Of a stretch of 64,000 nt of DNA, positions 49,325 to 58,771 are shown one piece after another. Origin of the DNA: Halogeometricum sp. S3BR5-2 (lineage in GTDB: Archaea > Halobacteriota > Halobacteria > Halobacteriales > Haloferacaceae); NCBI RefSeq assembly GCF_031624635.1, contig NZ_JAMQOQ010000003.1, forward strand, positions 434,001 through 498,000. Direction: 5' to 3'. Each line of letters begins with the position of its first letter. Position 1 is the stretch's first letter. The notes under the pieces were generated by a model. It did no database searches. It saw only the letters and a list, made by a program, of their open reading frames with translations, and had not been told where the DNA came from. The position numbers and the translations under genes are program-made.

Positions 49325-50776
49325 CTATTTGATGGACGCGACCAGCAACTGATCTCTGTCGGTGTAGGCGCGGTTGATGGCCATGTAGACGAAGACCACG
49401 CCGGCGATAGATCCGCTGAGCAGGAGCTTCAGCGCCGGCGGTGCCCCGATCTGGCTTCCGAGAAGCATTACTCCCAGGGCGACGGTCAGAGGGACAACGG
49501 CCCGGACGTATTCGCGGGAGTACGGCCAGATGTTCAGCAGGTAACGAACCTCGAGTAAACGCAGCAGATTCTGAAATCCGATCGAGAAGGACGTGGCCAT
49601 CGCGGCACCCATGATTCCGAACTCGCGGATGAGTACGAAGTTCAGAACGACGTTCAACGCGCCGCCGACGACGTTGTTGCCCATCTCCACGCGCTCGTGG
49701 TCCGACATCAACAGGAGGTAGCCGGCCGGGCCGACGAAGTTACCGACCGCCTGTCCGAGGAGCGCGACGACCAACACGGTGCTCGCCTGACGGAATCCCT
49801 CGCCGAAGACGCTCATGAGTTCCGTCGAGAAGACGAGGAAGAACAGCATCGCGAAGGCGGTCAGGAACGTTATCCACTTCGTGACGACGGTGTAGAGGTC
49901 GTCGAGTTTCTGCGTCTCTCGCTCGTGGTGGAGTTCGGAGGCGACCGAGGGGAATATCGAACTCACCGAGGCCATCGCGAACGTGATGAGAACCGCCGTA
50001 CTGAACGCCGCCCGGTACTGTCCGACCTCGGTGTTGCTCACGAACACGCCGAGCATGAGGTAATCCGTGTACTTGAGCATCTCTCCGGAGAGCGCGCCCA
50101 CGGCGACTGGGAGCGAGTACCGATAGGTCTCCGGGAGGTTCAGCTTCGCGGTTCGGATCCTGTCGAAACACCCCAGACGGTACAGGAAGACGATACTCAG
50201 CAACACGCCGATACCCAGCGAGACCAAGTACGCGACGGCTGCCGAATAGATCGTTCCGAAGAGGAGAACCGCGACGGCGACGAGCAGTACGGCCGACCCC
50301 GATTGCCCGAAGTCGCGGATGTACACCGCGTACTTAGTCTCCTTGAATCCTCGCGTCGTGGCCTCTCCGATACGAAACATGGCGAAGAGCGGAACGCCGA
50401 GTAAGAGAGCGTAGAGGACGGTGCTGTCGCCGGGGTTGTCGAACAGATGGAATCGGTGTAACGCGAAGTACAACGCGGCCGCGAGCAGCGACCCCACGAG
50501 CAGCGGGGAGACGAACCCGAGGAGCGTCAGTCCGGCCAGCCGTTCGTCGTCGTCCTGCTTTCTGAAGATGGGGACGTACCGTTGAACGGTCGTATTGAGC
50601 CCGAGCATCGCGAGGAACCCGGCGATCTGCAGCACCACGACGGCGACCGTGAACCGACCGAGCGCCTCTGCACCAAGTGCTCGACCGATCAGAACGATCA
50701 GGCCGTACTCGAATCCGCGCCCCGCGAGTTTCCCGAGGAACGTGATCGACGACAGTTTGCTGATGCTCTGATTCAT
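49325..50776 (-). CDS. Oligosaccharide flippase (Wzx/MATE-like, MVF superfamily)
   Basis: 483 residues from ATG 50776 (MNQSISKLSSITFLGKLAGR). About 14 transmembrane helices; the N-terminus FLGKLAGRGFEYGLIVLIGR, then ALGAEALGRFTVAVVVLQIA is characteristic of polysaccharide biosynthesis flippases. Conserved pieces include KYTDYLMLGVFVSNTEVGQY near the centre and GPAGYLLLMSDHERVEMGNN. It moves lipid-linked glycan to the outer face of the cytoplasmic membrane for S-layer N-glycosylation or exopolysaccharide. It is convergent with the GT2-deacetylase gene and 22 bp downstream of the phosphatase-superfamily gene. Confidence 0.92.
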   Translation of the reverse strand: MNQSISKLSSITFLGKLAGRGFEYGLIVLIGRALGAEALGRFTVAVVVLQIAGFLAMLGLNTTVQRYVPIFRKQDDDERLAGLTLLGFVSPLLVGSLLAAALYFALHRFHLFDNPGDSTVLYALLLGVPLFAMFRIGEATTRGFKETKYAVYIRDFGQSGSAVLLVAVAVLLFGTIYSAAVAYLVSLGIGVLLSIVFLYRLGCFDRIRTAKLNLPETYRYSLPVAVGALSGEMLKYTDYLMLGVFVSNTEVGQYRAAFSTAVLITFAMASVSSIFPSVASELHHERETQKLDDLYTVVTKWITFLTAFAMLFFLVFSTELMSVFGEGFRQASTVLVVALLGQAVGNFVGPAGYLLLMSDHERVEMGNNVVGGALNVVLNFVLIREFGIMGAAMATSFSIGFQNLLRLLEVRYLLNIWPYSREYVRAVVPLTVALGVMLLGSQIGAPPALKLLLSGSIAGVVFVYMAINRAYTDRDQLLVASIK

Positions 50777-50798
50777 GTGTGCTGTCCCGGGGACCGCA

Positions 50799-51767
50799 CT
50801 AGACGTATCCCAGGTCTCGAAGCCGCTGTTCGATGCGGGCATCGTCGCTCCCGTCGCCCGCATCGTCAGCAGCGACCTGAGGCGGATCGGACCGAACCGA
50901 CCGGTGGCGCTCGAACGGCGGAACGAACCACGGAACGGTCACGAGTTCCGGGGTCCTGAAACCGGGCGGATGTCCGTACGTCCGAATCGGGAGCGGACGG
51001 ACCTTCTCGCCGAAGAGGTTGCCGTGGTCGGCCGTGACGACCGATTTCCCCTCGAGGACGTCGAGGAGTTCCTCGACGGCGGGCAGCACGAGCGCCAGGT
51101 TCTCGGCGTACGCCGTCCAGACCTCTTCCAGCGTCGCCTCAGAGAGTCGGTATCGAAGCATCGTCCAGATCGGGAGGTCGGCGGAGTCCGCCTTTCGATC
51201 CAACTCCGTGACCTCCCCGGACAACCCTCGGTGGCTCATCTTCCGGCCCGTCTCACCGATGAACGGATAGTGGGGTTGCATGAAGTGACTGATAATCCGC
51301 TTGTCGGGGTAGCGCTCGTATGCCTTTCGCGTGTGTTCGACGACCGCATCCGGCGTGACCGTCCGGAGGTCCTCGTCCCAGGCGAGGTCGAAGACGTTGA
51401 CGACGTCGTGGAACACGCCGTCCTCGATGAGCACTTCGGTGAAGGGATTCGCCGATACGTAAACCGTGTCGTGGAAGGTCCGACCTGAGAAGTTCTCCGT
51501 GATGAACTCCTCGCTGTTACTCCCTCGAGATTCGACGCTGCTGAGCGTCCCCTCCAGACGGTGGGTCTCCTCGAAGACATCGTATCGACATCCGTCGAGG
51601 ATGAGTAGGTTCTCCCACGGTTCGTCCATGACGTACAGTCCCCGGTTCGGAGACGCGACCCGATGGTACGCGCGGTTGAGTTTGTTCACCTTGCGTTCTA
51701 GTTCTCCCACGAGGATCTGCGGGGATTCGATCGTCCGCCGGAAGTTTTCGAGGGTGTATTTTCTCAT
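50799..51767 (-). CDS. Alkaline-phosphatase-superfamily (sulfatase-like) protein
   Basis: 322 residues from ATG 51767 (MRKYTLENFRRTIESPQILV). The metal-binding core is ENLLILDGCRYDVFEE near residue 53 and KSVVTADHGNLFGE toward the C-terminus, with HFMQPHYPFIG between. The region after the first Asp lacks CxPxR, so it is not a formylglycine sulfatase; it could be a phospho- or glycerophospho-transferase acting on the glycan. It overlaps the upstream membrane-protein gene by 4 bp (ATGA), so they are translationally coupled. A longer frame extending to 52700 runs through that gene's antisense register and is rejected. Confidence 0.78.
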   Translation of the reverse strand: MRKYTLENFRRTIESPQILVGELERKVNKLNRAYHRVASPNRGLYVMDEPWENLLILDGCRYDVFEETHRLEGTLSSVESRGSNSEEFITENFSGRTFHDTVYVSANPFTEVLIEDGVFHDVVNVFDLAWDEDLRTVTPDAVVEHTRKAYERYPDKRIISHFMQPHYPFIGETGRKMSHRGLSGEVTELDRKADSADLPIWTMLRYRLSEATLEEVWTAYAENLALVLPAVEELLDVLEGKSVVTADHGNLFGEKVRPLPIRTYGHPPGFRTPELVTVPWFVPPFERHRSVRSDPPQVAADDAGDGSDDARIEQRLRDLGYV

Positions 51768-54094
51768 TGTGTACTGCTGGTTCGTTCGAGGCGTCCAGTG
51801 ATCGCTACCGGTCGCGGGCGAGACGAGGGTCTCGCTCGCGGCGATACTCGCTCCGACTCGCTTGTCACGTATAGAGTTTTTCCCGACGGCGCCGGCGTGA
51901 GTCGACCGTTCTCCCGAGAGCATTCGGGTCGCTCGCGAACGCGATAGATTCGGACGTTGTCTCGGGCGTAGACGACTTCCGCGTGCGTGAGGATGTGGTC
52001 GTGGTATTCGGTCGAGTTCGGTTCGATGTAGCGGCCGAGTTCGTTCCGGTAATCGAGTGGTCGGTCGCTCACGTACATGTACGTTGAGTTCTGGATGGTC
52101 GTCTGATTCGGTGAGATCAGTTCGATCCGGGGCTGTGGAATCACCTCGCCCAACAGTAACCCGTCGCGACTGTTCGCCCTCGACCGGTCGCTGTAGACCC
52201 CGATTCCGGCGCAGACCGGGAGTTGGTCGTCGGCCCATTGAGTCGCCGCGACCTCGTTTTCCGTGTAGACGGGGAAGCCGGCGTTCTTGTTCAGCCCGAC
52301 GCTGTACTCGGGGACGTCCTGTCCGGCGACGGCGAACACCGCTCCGGAGCTGAACACGAACATCACCGCCAGAAAGACGGACAGCGCGGTGGTCGCGTTC
52401 CGCGCACTGAACAACGACGAGTAGGACGTCCGCTCGGCCAGCAGGGCGACGGGCCACCTCGCACCGAGCACAACGAAGGGAGCGAGAACGACGAGTCCGA
52501 TGTGGAGTGCCCGATCGAATCCCATGTTGTAGGTTACGACCGCGGCCGACGCGATGAAGGCGCACATCACCGCGCCGATGAGGGCGTACTCGCCTCGGAC
52601 GTCGATCGTTTGCCGGTGGTACAGCGACACGAGCTCCCGAAGCACGCCGAGTCCTCCGAGACCGATGACGACGACGTATATCGCCTTGTGCAGGACCCAA
52701 AGGAGCGACTCGGACGACCGGGTCGCGTAGGCGATACCGCTCCTATCCGACGTCTGACTGAAGAGCCCGTGGACGGTCGACTGAGCGGTCGAGATAACGC
52801 GCTCGACGACGACACCGCCGCCGGTGAAGTTGAACCAGAGGAGCCAGATGAGTCCGAGGGAGACGACGAAGAGCGGCCGAACGATCGTATAGCTCTCCGG
52901 CGCAGTGAAGCGAGACGTTCGCGTGAGAGCGAGTGCCCCCGCGTACGCCGCCCCGAGGAAGAGACAGAACAGGAGCGACGCCGCGTAGTGCGAGAAGACG
53001 AGTGCGCTCAGGAAGCAGATGGCGAGAACCGCCCGTTTGGATTCGGTGAGGTGGGACCTGACCGCTGCGACCAAGAAGAGGACGAAGAACACCTCCGCGA
53101 ACGCCTGCTTCCCGGGAATCACCTTGAAGAACCCGTAGTAGAATATCGTGAAGAAGGGGGCGATAACCGCGAGACCGCGGTCCTCGAACACGTGGGCGGA
53201 CACGACGTAGACCCCGACGGGCATCAGCGCGAAAATAACGGGGTAAACGACCTTCAGCACGGATACGAGCGGTAAGCCGGTGACGGTCGTGTACAACCCG
53301 GAGAGAAACGTGACCGTGAGCAGCGGTACGAGGGAGTTGGATACGGTGGGGTCCCAGTGTCTTTCGAGCAGACGGAGACTGATGTTGTACTCGTAGTGCG
53401 TGTCCCAGCCCCAGATGTGAGGCGAGATCAACGACGTGTGATAGAGGACGGCGAGGGCGACACAGAACACGGCGTACGGCCTGAGCGATCGCGGGATCAC
53501 CCTCGTGCGGAGTAGAATCGGGAGGGTGGCGGCGAGGAACACGAACAGGAGCGCCACGTGGTTGGAGTTGGACTGATTCACGAAGTGGGTCCCGAGGACG
53601 GAGACCAGCGGGAGTGCCGTGAGCAGCGCGACCGCCGGTCGGAACCGCCGATCCGATCTGACCGACGGAGAGAGGGACGGAGGTTTCCACTCTCCCCGTC
53701 GAATCACGATCACGACCATCGCGCTGATCGACAGAACGAGGACGACGGAGAACGCGCTTCCCGGCGGCGGCTCCGCGATTCGCGACAGGACGACGTCGAG
53801 CAGCGCCGCGACGACCACGCAGTAGAGAATACTCAGGCCGACACTGTCGAGCAGTGACTGGAGCACCGACGACGCCTGAATTCGGAAAAGCCGTCTGAGG
53901 AGATAGCCGGGGACGAGCGTGATGAACGCGAATCCGACGACCACGCGGAGGCTACCGAGGACGACGTTGTCGATGTTCACCGCGGCGAGCGCCAGCAGAT
54001 ACGTCCCGGCGAGGAAAACTAACACCCCGCCGAGAAGCCGTTTCTCGGAGTCGGTCGGATTCTGATGGAGAATCCGCCTAACGGACATCTGCAC
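51764..54094 (-). CDS. Large polytopic membrane protein (DUF2206-like, glycan cluster)
   Basis: 776 residues (MQMSVRRILHQNPTDSEKRL). Residues 20-560 hold about 14 membrane helices. The rest, about residues 580-720, is an extracytoplasmic alpha/beta domain (AATQWADDQLPVCAGIGVYS, YVSDRPLDYRNELGRY) followed by a Ser/Arg-rich tail. The loop WGWDTHYEYNISLRLLERHW is typical of archaeal DUF2206/glycosyltransferase-like membrane proteins, suggesting a GT-C-type role such as sugar or oligosaccharide transfer. MSVRR at 54088 is an alternative start. It overlaps the phosphatase-superfamily gene by 4 bp. Confidence 0.72.
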   Translation of the reverse strand: MQMSVRRILHQNPTDSEKRLLGGVLVFLAGTYLLALAAVNIDNVVLGSLRVVVGFAFITLVPGYLLRRLFRIQASSVLQSLLDSVGLSILYCVVVAALLDVVLSRIAEPPPGSAFSVVLVLSISAMVVIVIRRGEWKPPSLSPSVRSDRRFRPAVALLTALPLVSVLGTHFVNQSNSNHVALLFVFLAATLPILLRTRVIPRSLRPYAVFCVALAVLYHTSLISPHIWGWDTHYEYNISLRLLERHWDPTVSNSLVPLLTVTFLSGLYTTVTGLPLVSVLKVVYPVIFALMPVGVYVVSAHVFEDRGLAVIAPFFTIFYYGFFKVIPGKQAFAEVFFVLFLVAAVRSHLTESKRAVLAICFLSALVFSHYAASLLFCLFLGAAYAGALALTRTSRFTAPESYTIVRPLFVVSLGLIWLLWFNFTGGGVVVERVISTAQSTVHGLFSQTSDRSGIAYATRSSESLLWVLHKAIYVVVIGLGGLGVLRELVSLYHRQTIDVRGEYALIGAVMCAFIASAAVVTYNMGFDRALHIGLVVLAPFVVLGARWPVALLAERTSYSSLFSARNATTALSVFLAVMFVFSSGAVFAVAGQDVPEYSVGLNKNAGFPVYTENEVAATQWADDQLPVCAGIGVYSDRSRANSRDGLLLGEVIPQPRIELISPNQTTIQNSTYMYVSDRPLDYRNELGRYIEPNSTEYHDHILTHAEVVYARDNVRIYRVRERPECSRENGRLTPAPSGKTLYVTSESERVSPRARPSSRPRPVAITGRLERTSSTQ

Positions 54095-54313
54095 TCTTGA
54101 CGGCGACCTGTGTTCGAGTATCTTTCGGAGACGCTCCTCTCAGTCGGTCCGGACGGACCGAGTCGATAGTGGGTTGCATGGTTCCGTTCTCGGTTTATCG
54201 TCGTGAGATAGTGCTCGTGACGCTGGGCGATCGCGTACGAATCATTGCACTGACAGTCAGTTCAGACACAACGCACATAACTTTTTCGTGGCCTGACCGC
54301 CGCGGCACTTGAC

Positions 54314-54400
54314 ATCCTCCCCGCCCAGAAGGGCGAGGATTCCTCTTAGGGCGACACAGCCAAGCGACGCCCGGAGGAGCTTGATAGTTCGTCTAGTCCT
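54314..54400 (-). ncRNA. Candidate TnpB guide (omega) RNA 3' scaffold
   Basis: By family rule, TnpB guide RNAs cover the end of tnpB and the right-end hairpin, then continue into flanking DNA as the guide. Here the hairpin at 54314-54340 lies 5 bp beyond the tnpB stop, and the guide would be the sequence to the left of about 54310 read on the minus strand. The length is an estimate. Confidence 0.4.
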
Positions 54401-55794
54401 CGTTGGTAGTCTAACGACCCAAGCGTTCGCATCGCCTCGGTGACGACTGCTGTCCACTCGTGGTCATCCCACTGGAGGTACGTGACCTCGTAGTCTCCGT
54501 CCCGTGGACTTCCAGCCTCACGGGAGACAGGCCGTGCCATCGACCCTCGTTCATCACTCGGTTCAAACCACTCCGCAACATCTACATCCTCGTTCCCCGC
54601 GAGAATCAGAGACGCGCCTACGATATCTGAATGCGCCTCTACCCCGCACTTAGAACACGAGAACTCGTCTCCATCTCGACTCACTTCTGAAGACGAGCAA
54701 TATGGGCACGTCGAACTCGTCCCATACTCGCCGACCTCTACGAGTCCCAATCCAGCGACCTCGAACGTCTCTTCGAGACGCGCAGTTAATTGCCCGTGCG
54801 ACCAGAAATTATGCGTCTTCTGGTTCACCTCCGCCGACCAATGCGTATCGAGCACGTCCGACACGTCTCCGACGTACACAGTCTCAACGCCTTGTGAGAC
54901 CAGCCATCGGGCAGCGTGTTTGACTGCGGTGTCTCGGTGATGGTCTCGCCGACCATACAGCGAGTCGAACCGACGGCGGATACGCTCGCTCGAATACACG
55001 TGCTCTGCTAACTGCGACTGTAGCTCCGAGATTTCGTCGTAACCGTGTTGGAACTCGTGGAACTCCGGGCGAGCATGGAACACGAGTGAATCTCCGTCGC
55101 TCGTGACGATGGTCAGGGTATTGTTCGCGCCAACGTCGATAGCCGCGCTAAGCGAATCTGTAGATTCCGTGTTCTCCTGTTGGAGTGTAGTAGTGGCAAA
55201 TTCGGCCTGTCGGACTACGTCGATGTAGTCTGGCTGTACGGTGACAGGCTGATTGACACGGAAACACTGTGATTCCTCATCAAACGCGATATCGAGTCGG
55301 CCTTGCTTCCCCTTCCATCGCGGGTTCCCTCGAAGCTCTAATTCAACGAGGTATCCTCTGCCGGGGATGTCGTATTTGTCGTTGAGTGCTTTCCCGACGG
55401 GGATTCGGATTGTTGAGCGGTCTGCGCTCCACTCTACGTCGTACAAGTCACCGCGAACGACTGATTTTAACTCGTAGCCTTCTCTGCGATTCCCCCAGTA
55501 TCCGGGTGGACTGGGGTTTTCGGCGGGGTTGTTGTCGAGTTCGTCGAATCCCCGCCATGTTTCGGCGTTCTTGCGGACGAGTTGTTGGCAGGCTGCTTTG
55601 CTGGTGACAGCGGCGTAGTCGTCGTATAAGTCTGAGTACGTCGCAGTCTTCCAGTTGCCTGTCTCGAAGTAGGCTTGTCGTCGGCGGTAGTTGACTTGGT
55701 TGTAGAAGGCGCAGCACGCGGCGAGCCACTCACAGAGACACACTTTTTGCCACGATTCGGTGGCGTGAGCGGTTAACGAGTTGGCTCGTCGCAT
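54346..55794 (-). CDS. TnpB-family RNA-guided endonuclease, altered RuvC-II motif
   Basis: 482 residues from ATG 55794. Helical N-terminal domain, then the RuvC-like core: D220 in AAIDVGANNTLTIVTSDGD, the RuvC-II strand reads VETVYVGDVSDVLDTHWSAE, and D390 in VEAHSDIVGASLIL. A zinc finger is formed by C363-x2-C366 and C380-x2-C383. The catalytic Glu normally seen in RuvC-II is Gly309 in YVGD; E322 in HWSAEVN might take over from a shifted position, or the nuclease may be inactive. The 3' end and right hairpin should yield a guide RNA. Upstream in-frame codons to 55902 belong to the element end. Confidence 0.85.
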   Translation of the reverse strand: MRRANSLTAHATESWQKVCLCEWLAACCAFYNQVNYRRRQAYFETGNWKTATYSDLYDDYAAVTSKAACQQLVRKNAETWRGFDELDNNPAENPSPPGYWGNRREGYELKSVVRGDLYDVEWSADRSTIRIPVGKALNDKYDIPGRGYLVELELRGNPRWKGKQGRLDIAFDEESQCFRVNQPVTVQPDYIDVVRQAEFATTTLQQENTESTDSLSAAIDVGANNTLTIVTSDGDSLVFHARPEFHEFQHGYDEISELQSQLAEHVYSSERIRRRFDSLYGRRDHHRDTAVKHAARWLVSQGVETVYVGDVSDVLDTHWSAEVNQKTHNFWSHGQLTARLEETFEVAGLGLVEVGEYGTSSTCPYCSSSEVSRDGDEFSCSKCGVEAHSDIVGASLILAGNEDVDVAEWFEPSDERGSMARPVSREAGSPRDGDYEVTYLQWDDHEWTAVVTEAMRTLGSLDYQRGLDELSSSSGRRLAVSP

Positions 55795-55897
55795 ACTTGT
55801 TTGTACGGGTGTTCGAATGTTAACAGTTTGGTTTGCGGTGATTGCGTGGGTGTCGCGGATTGGTGGGGAGAGACGGTCTGTGGAAAGTTTTGTCGGA

Positions 55898-55928
<31 letters not shown>

Positions 55929-56081
55929 CCTCGACTCTCCGTAACGCATCTCAGCCGACGGGATGCGGTGCAAGCCCCTGCCGAGGCAATGCCGAAGGCC
56001 AGTCGGTGGCGAAGTGACGGGTTCCGAGTCGCTCGGGCAAACCCTTTACGCCAATCGACCCCTTCATCGGGTAGACCGAGG

Positions 56082-57239
56082 ATGACAGACGTGTCCAGAC
56101 GGGAGTTGCTGAAACTGACCGGTACCGCCGCCGGTGGGGGAGCGATCACGTACGCGGCTACGAACGGCCGAGCACGATTCGACCGGGAGGAGGAGGACGA
56201 AACGACCACGCCTCGCGGGGGTGCCCGTTCGCTCCCCTCTGACAGCGCTCTCGCCCGCGAAAACACCTATTTCGTTCCGCCTGCGGACGGCATCGGGGGA
56301 ATCCAAGCGGTCATCGACGACCACGCGCCGGACGTTACGGTCGTTCTGGGAAGCGGGACCTACGTCGGCTCCGAACTGACGGTGAGACACGACGTTCGGT
56401 TGATCGGTGCCGGGGTGAACGCGACGACTCTCAAACTCGCCGACGGCGCGAACACCGACCTCGTCGTCACCCCGAACCCCGACCGCCGAGCGAGTCTGAG
56501 AGTTCGGATGGAACACCTCACCTGCGACGGAAACAAAGCGCACAACTCGACGGGCGATATCGTCTACGGCGTGTTCTGGAACGGCCGGTTCGTCGACTGC
56601 GAGTTCGTCGACGCGCCGACGAACGGGTTCTGGCTCGCCGGATCACCGAACGCGTCCACGGATAACAACGTCTTCCGAAACTGCCTGTTCGCCCGCTCGA
56701 AGGGGAACGGACTCAGACTGGGCGGAAGCCGGACGACCGGCGCAGCGGTCGGGGTCGCTCGTATCGACACCTGCTGGTTCGGGCGGAACGGAGGGGACGC
56801 GATGCAAATCCGCGGAAACGGGAACTTCGTGACGAGCGGAAAGTTCTACGAGAACGCCGGGACCGACGTGTACATCGACCGAGGCCACCGAAATCTGGTT
56901 CTCGACAGCGACCTGTCGAAGCCGATTCCGACCGCGCCGTGCATCTCCGTCAGGTCGGCCAAGGGAGTCGATTCGTCGGGGAACCGAATCGCGGGGAACG
57001 TAATCTACGGCTCGTTCCCGGACGCGGTGTTCTGTCGAGCGGACGGAAACGACGTGCGGTCGCTTCAGATACAGAACAACATGATCGACGGGAGCGGAGA
57101 GGGCACCCGAACCGGGATTCGCGCGGTCGGCGGAGAGTACATCGGGTGCGTGGCGCAGGGTAATGCGGTGGTCGGGAGCTTCTCCGAAGCCGCCATCCAA
57201 CTGCCCTCTTCTTGGACGACGACCGGCAATTCCGCCTGA
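56082..57239 (+). CDS. Tat-exported right-handed beta-helix protein
   Basis: 385 residues from ATG 56082. The N-terminus MTDVSRRELLKLTGTAAGGG carries the twin-arginine motif RRELLKL and a weak hydrophobic stretch; there is no lipobox Cys. From about residue 70, beta-helix repeats follow (DGIGGIQAVIDDHAPDVTVV, SGTYVGSELTVRHDVRLIGA, NNVFRNCLFARSKGNGLRLG, GNRIAGNVIYGSFPDAVFCR) as in pectate-lyase-like and carbohydrate-binding proteins. It is probably secreted, binding or cleaving surface polysaccharide. No catalytic Asp cluster is evident, so enzymatic activity is uncertain. A GAGG ribosome site lies just before ATG. Confidence 0.83.
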   Translation: MTDVSRRELLKLTGTAAGGGAITYAATNGRARFDREEEDETTTPRGGARSLPSDSALARENTYFVPPADGIGGIQAVIDDHAPDVTVVLGSGTYVGSELTVRHDVRLIGAGVNATTLKLADGANTDLVVTPNPDRRASLRVRMEHLTCDGNKAHNSTGDIVYGVFWNGRFVDCEFVDAPTNGFWLAGSPNASTDNNVFRNCLFARSKGNGLRLGGSRTTGAAVGVARIDTCWFGRNGGDAMQIRGNGNFVTSGKFYENAGTDVYIDRGHRNLVLDSDLSKPIPTAPCISVRSAKGVDSSGNRIAGNVIYGSFPDAVFCRADGNDVRSLQIQNNMIDGSGEGTRTGIRAVGGEYIGCVAQGNAVVGSFSEAAIQLPSSWTTTGNSA

Positions 57240-57290
57240 GACGGCGTCAGCGAGCGTTTTATTACGGCTCCACTGAAACCACGCTACCCG

Positions 57291-58703
57291 ATGACGCGTA
57301 ATATCATCGTCGTCTGCCTCGACTCCGTCCGCAAGGACTACTTCGACAGGCACGCCACGCGCGTTCGTTCGATGGCGGACGTGTCGGTCGAGCAGTGTCG
57401 GGCGGCGAGTTCGTGGAGCGTTCCGAGTCACGCGAGCATGATAACGGGCCAGTTACCTCACCAGCACGGTCTCCACACGCACAACCGCGACTTCTCGACG
57501 CTCCCGCGAGAGCGGACGTTGTTCGAGCATCTCCCTCGGGAGTATCACACGGCCGGAATCAGCGCGAACGTGTACGCCGGCCCGGCCTACAACTTCGACC
57601 GGTTCTTCGATACGTTCGTCGACGCACCTCGGTACCAGTACTTCGTCGACGGGCTGAACGCGACGACGTACTTCAACGAGACGGGAAAACGTGGGCGAGA
57701 ACTCTACGTCGGGTTTCTCCGGGAGGCGATGCGCCACGACCGGCCGTTCCGGAGTCTCGCCAACGGCGTGGCAGCACAGATGAAACAAACGGCGATGGGG
57801 TCGCCGATACCCGACCCGATGGACGACGGGGCGAAGTTGATTCGGCGGGAAGCGCTCGAACTTCTCAAGGAACGGGACGCCCCGCAGTTCCTGTTTCTGA
57901 ACTTCATGGAGGCTCACGCGCCGTTCAGTCCGATAATCGGGATGGATCGGTCGCTGTACTCCGTCCCGAACTCCTGGGACTCGGACCGCGAGCAGTTCTG
58001 GGACGTCTCGCTGGCGGCCGAGCGGTATCCCGACTACCTCCGCGGGTTCAGGGAGCTGTACGCCGCGAACATCGACTATCTCGACCGGGTCGTCTCCGGA
58101 CTGATCGAAGAGATCCGGCGGACGGTCGACCGCGAGACGACCGTACTCGTCACGGCCGATCACGGCGAGAACCTCGGATATCCGTTCGAGGACGGGCTAC
58201 TCGGCCACAAGAGCAGCCTCTCCGAATCCCTCCTCCACGTTCCGCTGGAGATCATCGATCCCCCGCGCGGATGGGAGGAACCGACCGGGAGGTTCGTCTC
58301 CCACCTCGAGTTGCCGGACCTCGTCTGCGGTCTCGCGGACGGGGAGACCCCTGATATCGGTACGGATCGAGCGGTCGCCGAACACGTGGGTCTCAGCCCC
58401 GGGCCGGAGCCACCCCGCGACCGCGATTACTGGGACCGGATGATGCGGTGTGCCTACGAGGACTCCCGGAAGGTCGTCTGGGATTCCCTGTCCACCGTGA
58501 CGGCGTACGCCCTCGATACGGCGCGACCGTGTTGGCAGTCGGAGTTCGACGAGGATGCCGCGGAGGCTGCTATCCCGGAGTGGACGGCCGACTGGTTCGA
58601 CGACGACATCGAGGAGTACAAACAGCGGGCACGAGCGCACTCGAATTCGGTCGCCGTCGACGATGCGACCGCGAGCCGATTGGCGGACCTGGGATACCTT
58701 TGA
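57291..58703 (+). CDS. Sulfatase-fold hydrolase/transferase without a formylglycine motif
   Basis: 470 residues (MTRNIIVVCLDSVRKDYFDR). Metal Asp11 in VVCLDSVRKD, the nucleophile region AASSWSVPSHASMITGQLPH, LFLNFMEAHAPFSPI, then VLVTADHGENLGYPFEDGLL with GHKSSLSES. The motif is S-V-P-S-H rather than CxPxR, so it does not fit the FGE substrate pattern. Such S/T-type members are often phosphoglycerol or phosphoethanolamine transferases, or unmodified hydrolases. It follows the beta-helix gene by 51 bp and is likely co-transcribed, suggesting it modifies the same surface glycan. Confidence 0.85.
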   Translation: MTRNIIVVCLDSVRKDYFDRHATRVRSMADVSVEQCRAASSWSVPSHASMITGQLPHQHGLHTHNRDFSTLPRERTLFEHLPREYHTAGISANVYAGPAYNFDRFFDTFVDAPRYQYFVDGLNATTYFNETGKRGRELYVGFLREAMRHDRPFRSLANGVAAQMKQTAMGSPIPDPMDDGAKLIRREALELLKERDAPQFLFLNFMEAHAPFSPIIGMDRSLYSVPNSWDSDREQFWDVSLAAERYPDYLRGFRELYAANIDYLDRVVSGLIEEIRRTVDRETTVLVTADHGENLGYPFEDGLLGHKSSLSESLLHVPLEIIDPPRGWEEPTGRFVSHLELPDLVCGLADGETPDIGTDRAVAEHVGLSPGPEPPRDRDYWDRMMRCAYEDSRKVVWDSLSTVTAYALDTARPCWQSEFDEDAAEAAIPEWTADWFDDDIEEYKQRARAHSNSVAVDDATASRLADLGYL

Positions 58704-58771
58704 TCCGCCGACGGGCGCTCGTCACCGATTCACGCCCCCGGTCAGGAGTCGCCGGTTCCGGCCGCTCGGGG

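Noticed and set aside
57291-58703. A second FGE-dependent sulfatase
   Set aside because: The nucleophile region is SVPSH, not CxPxR, so formylglycine formation is not expected.
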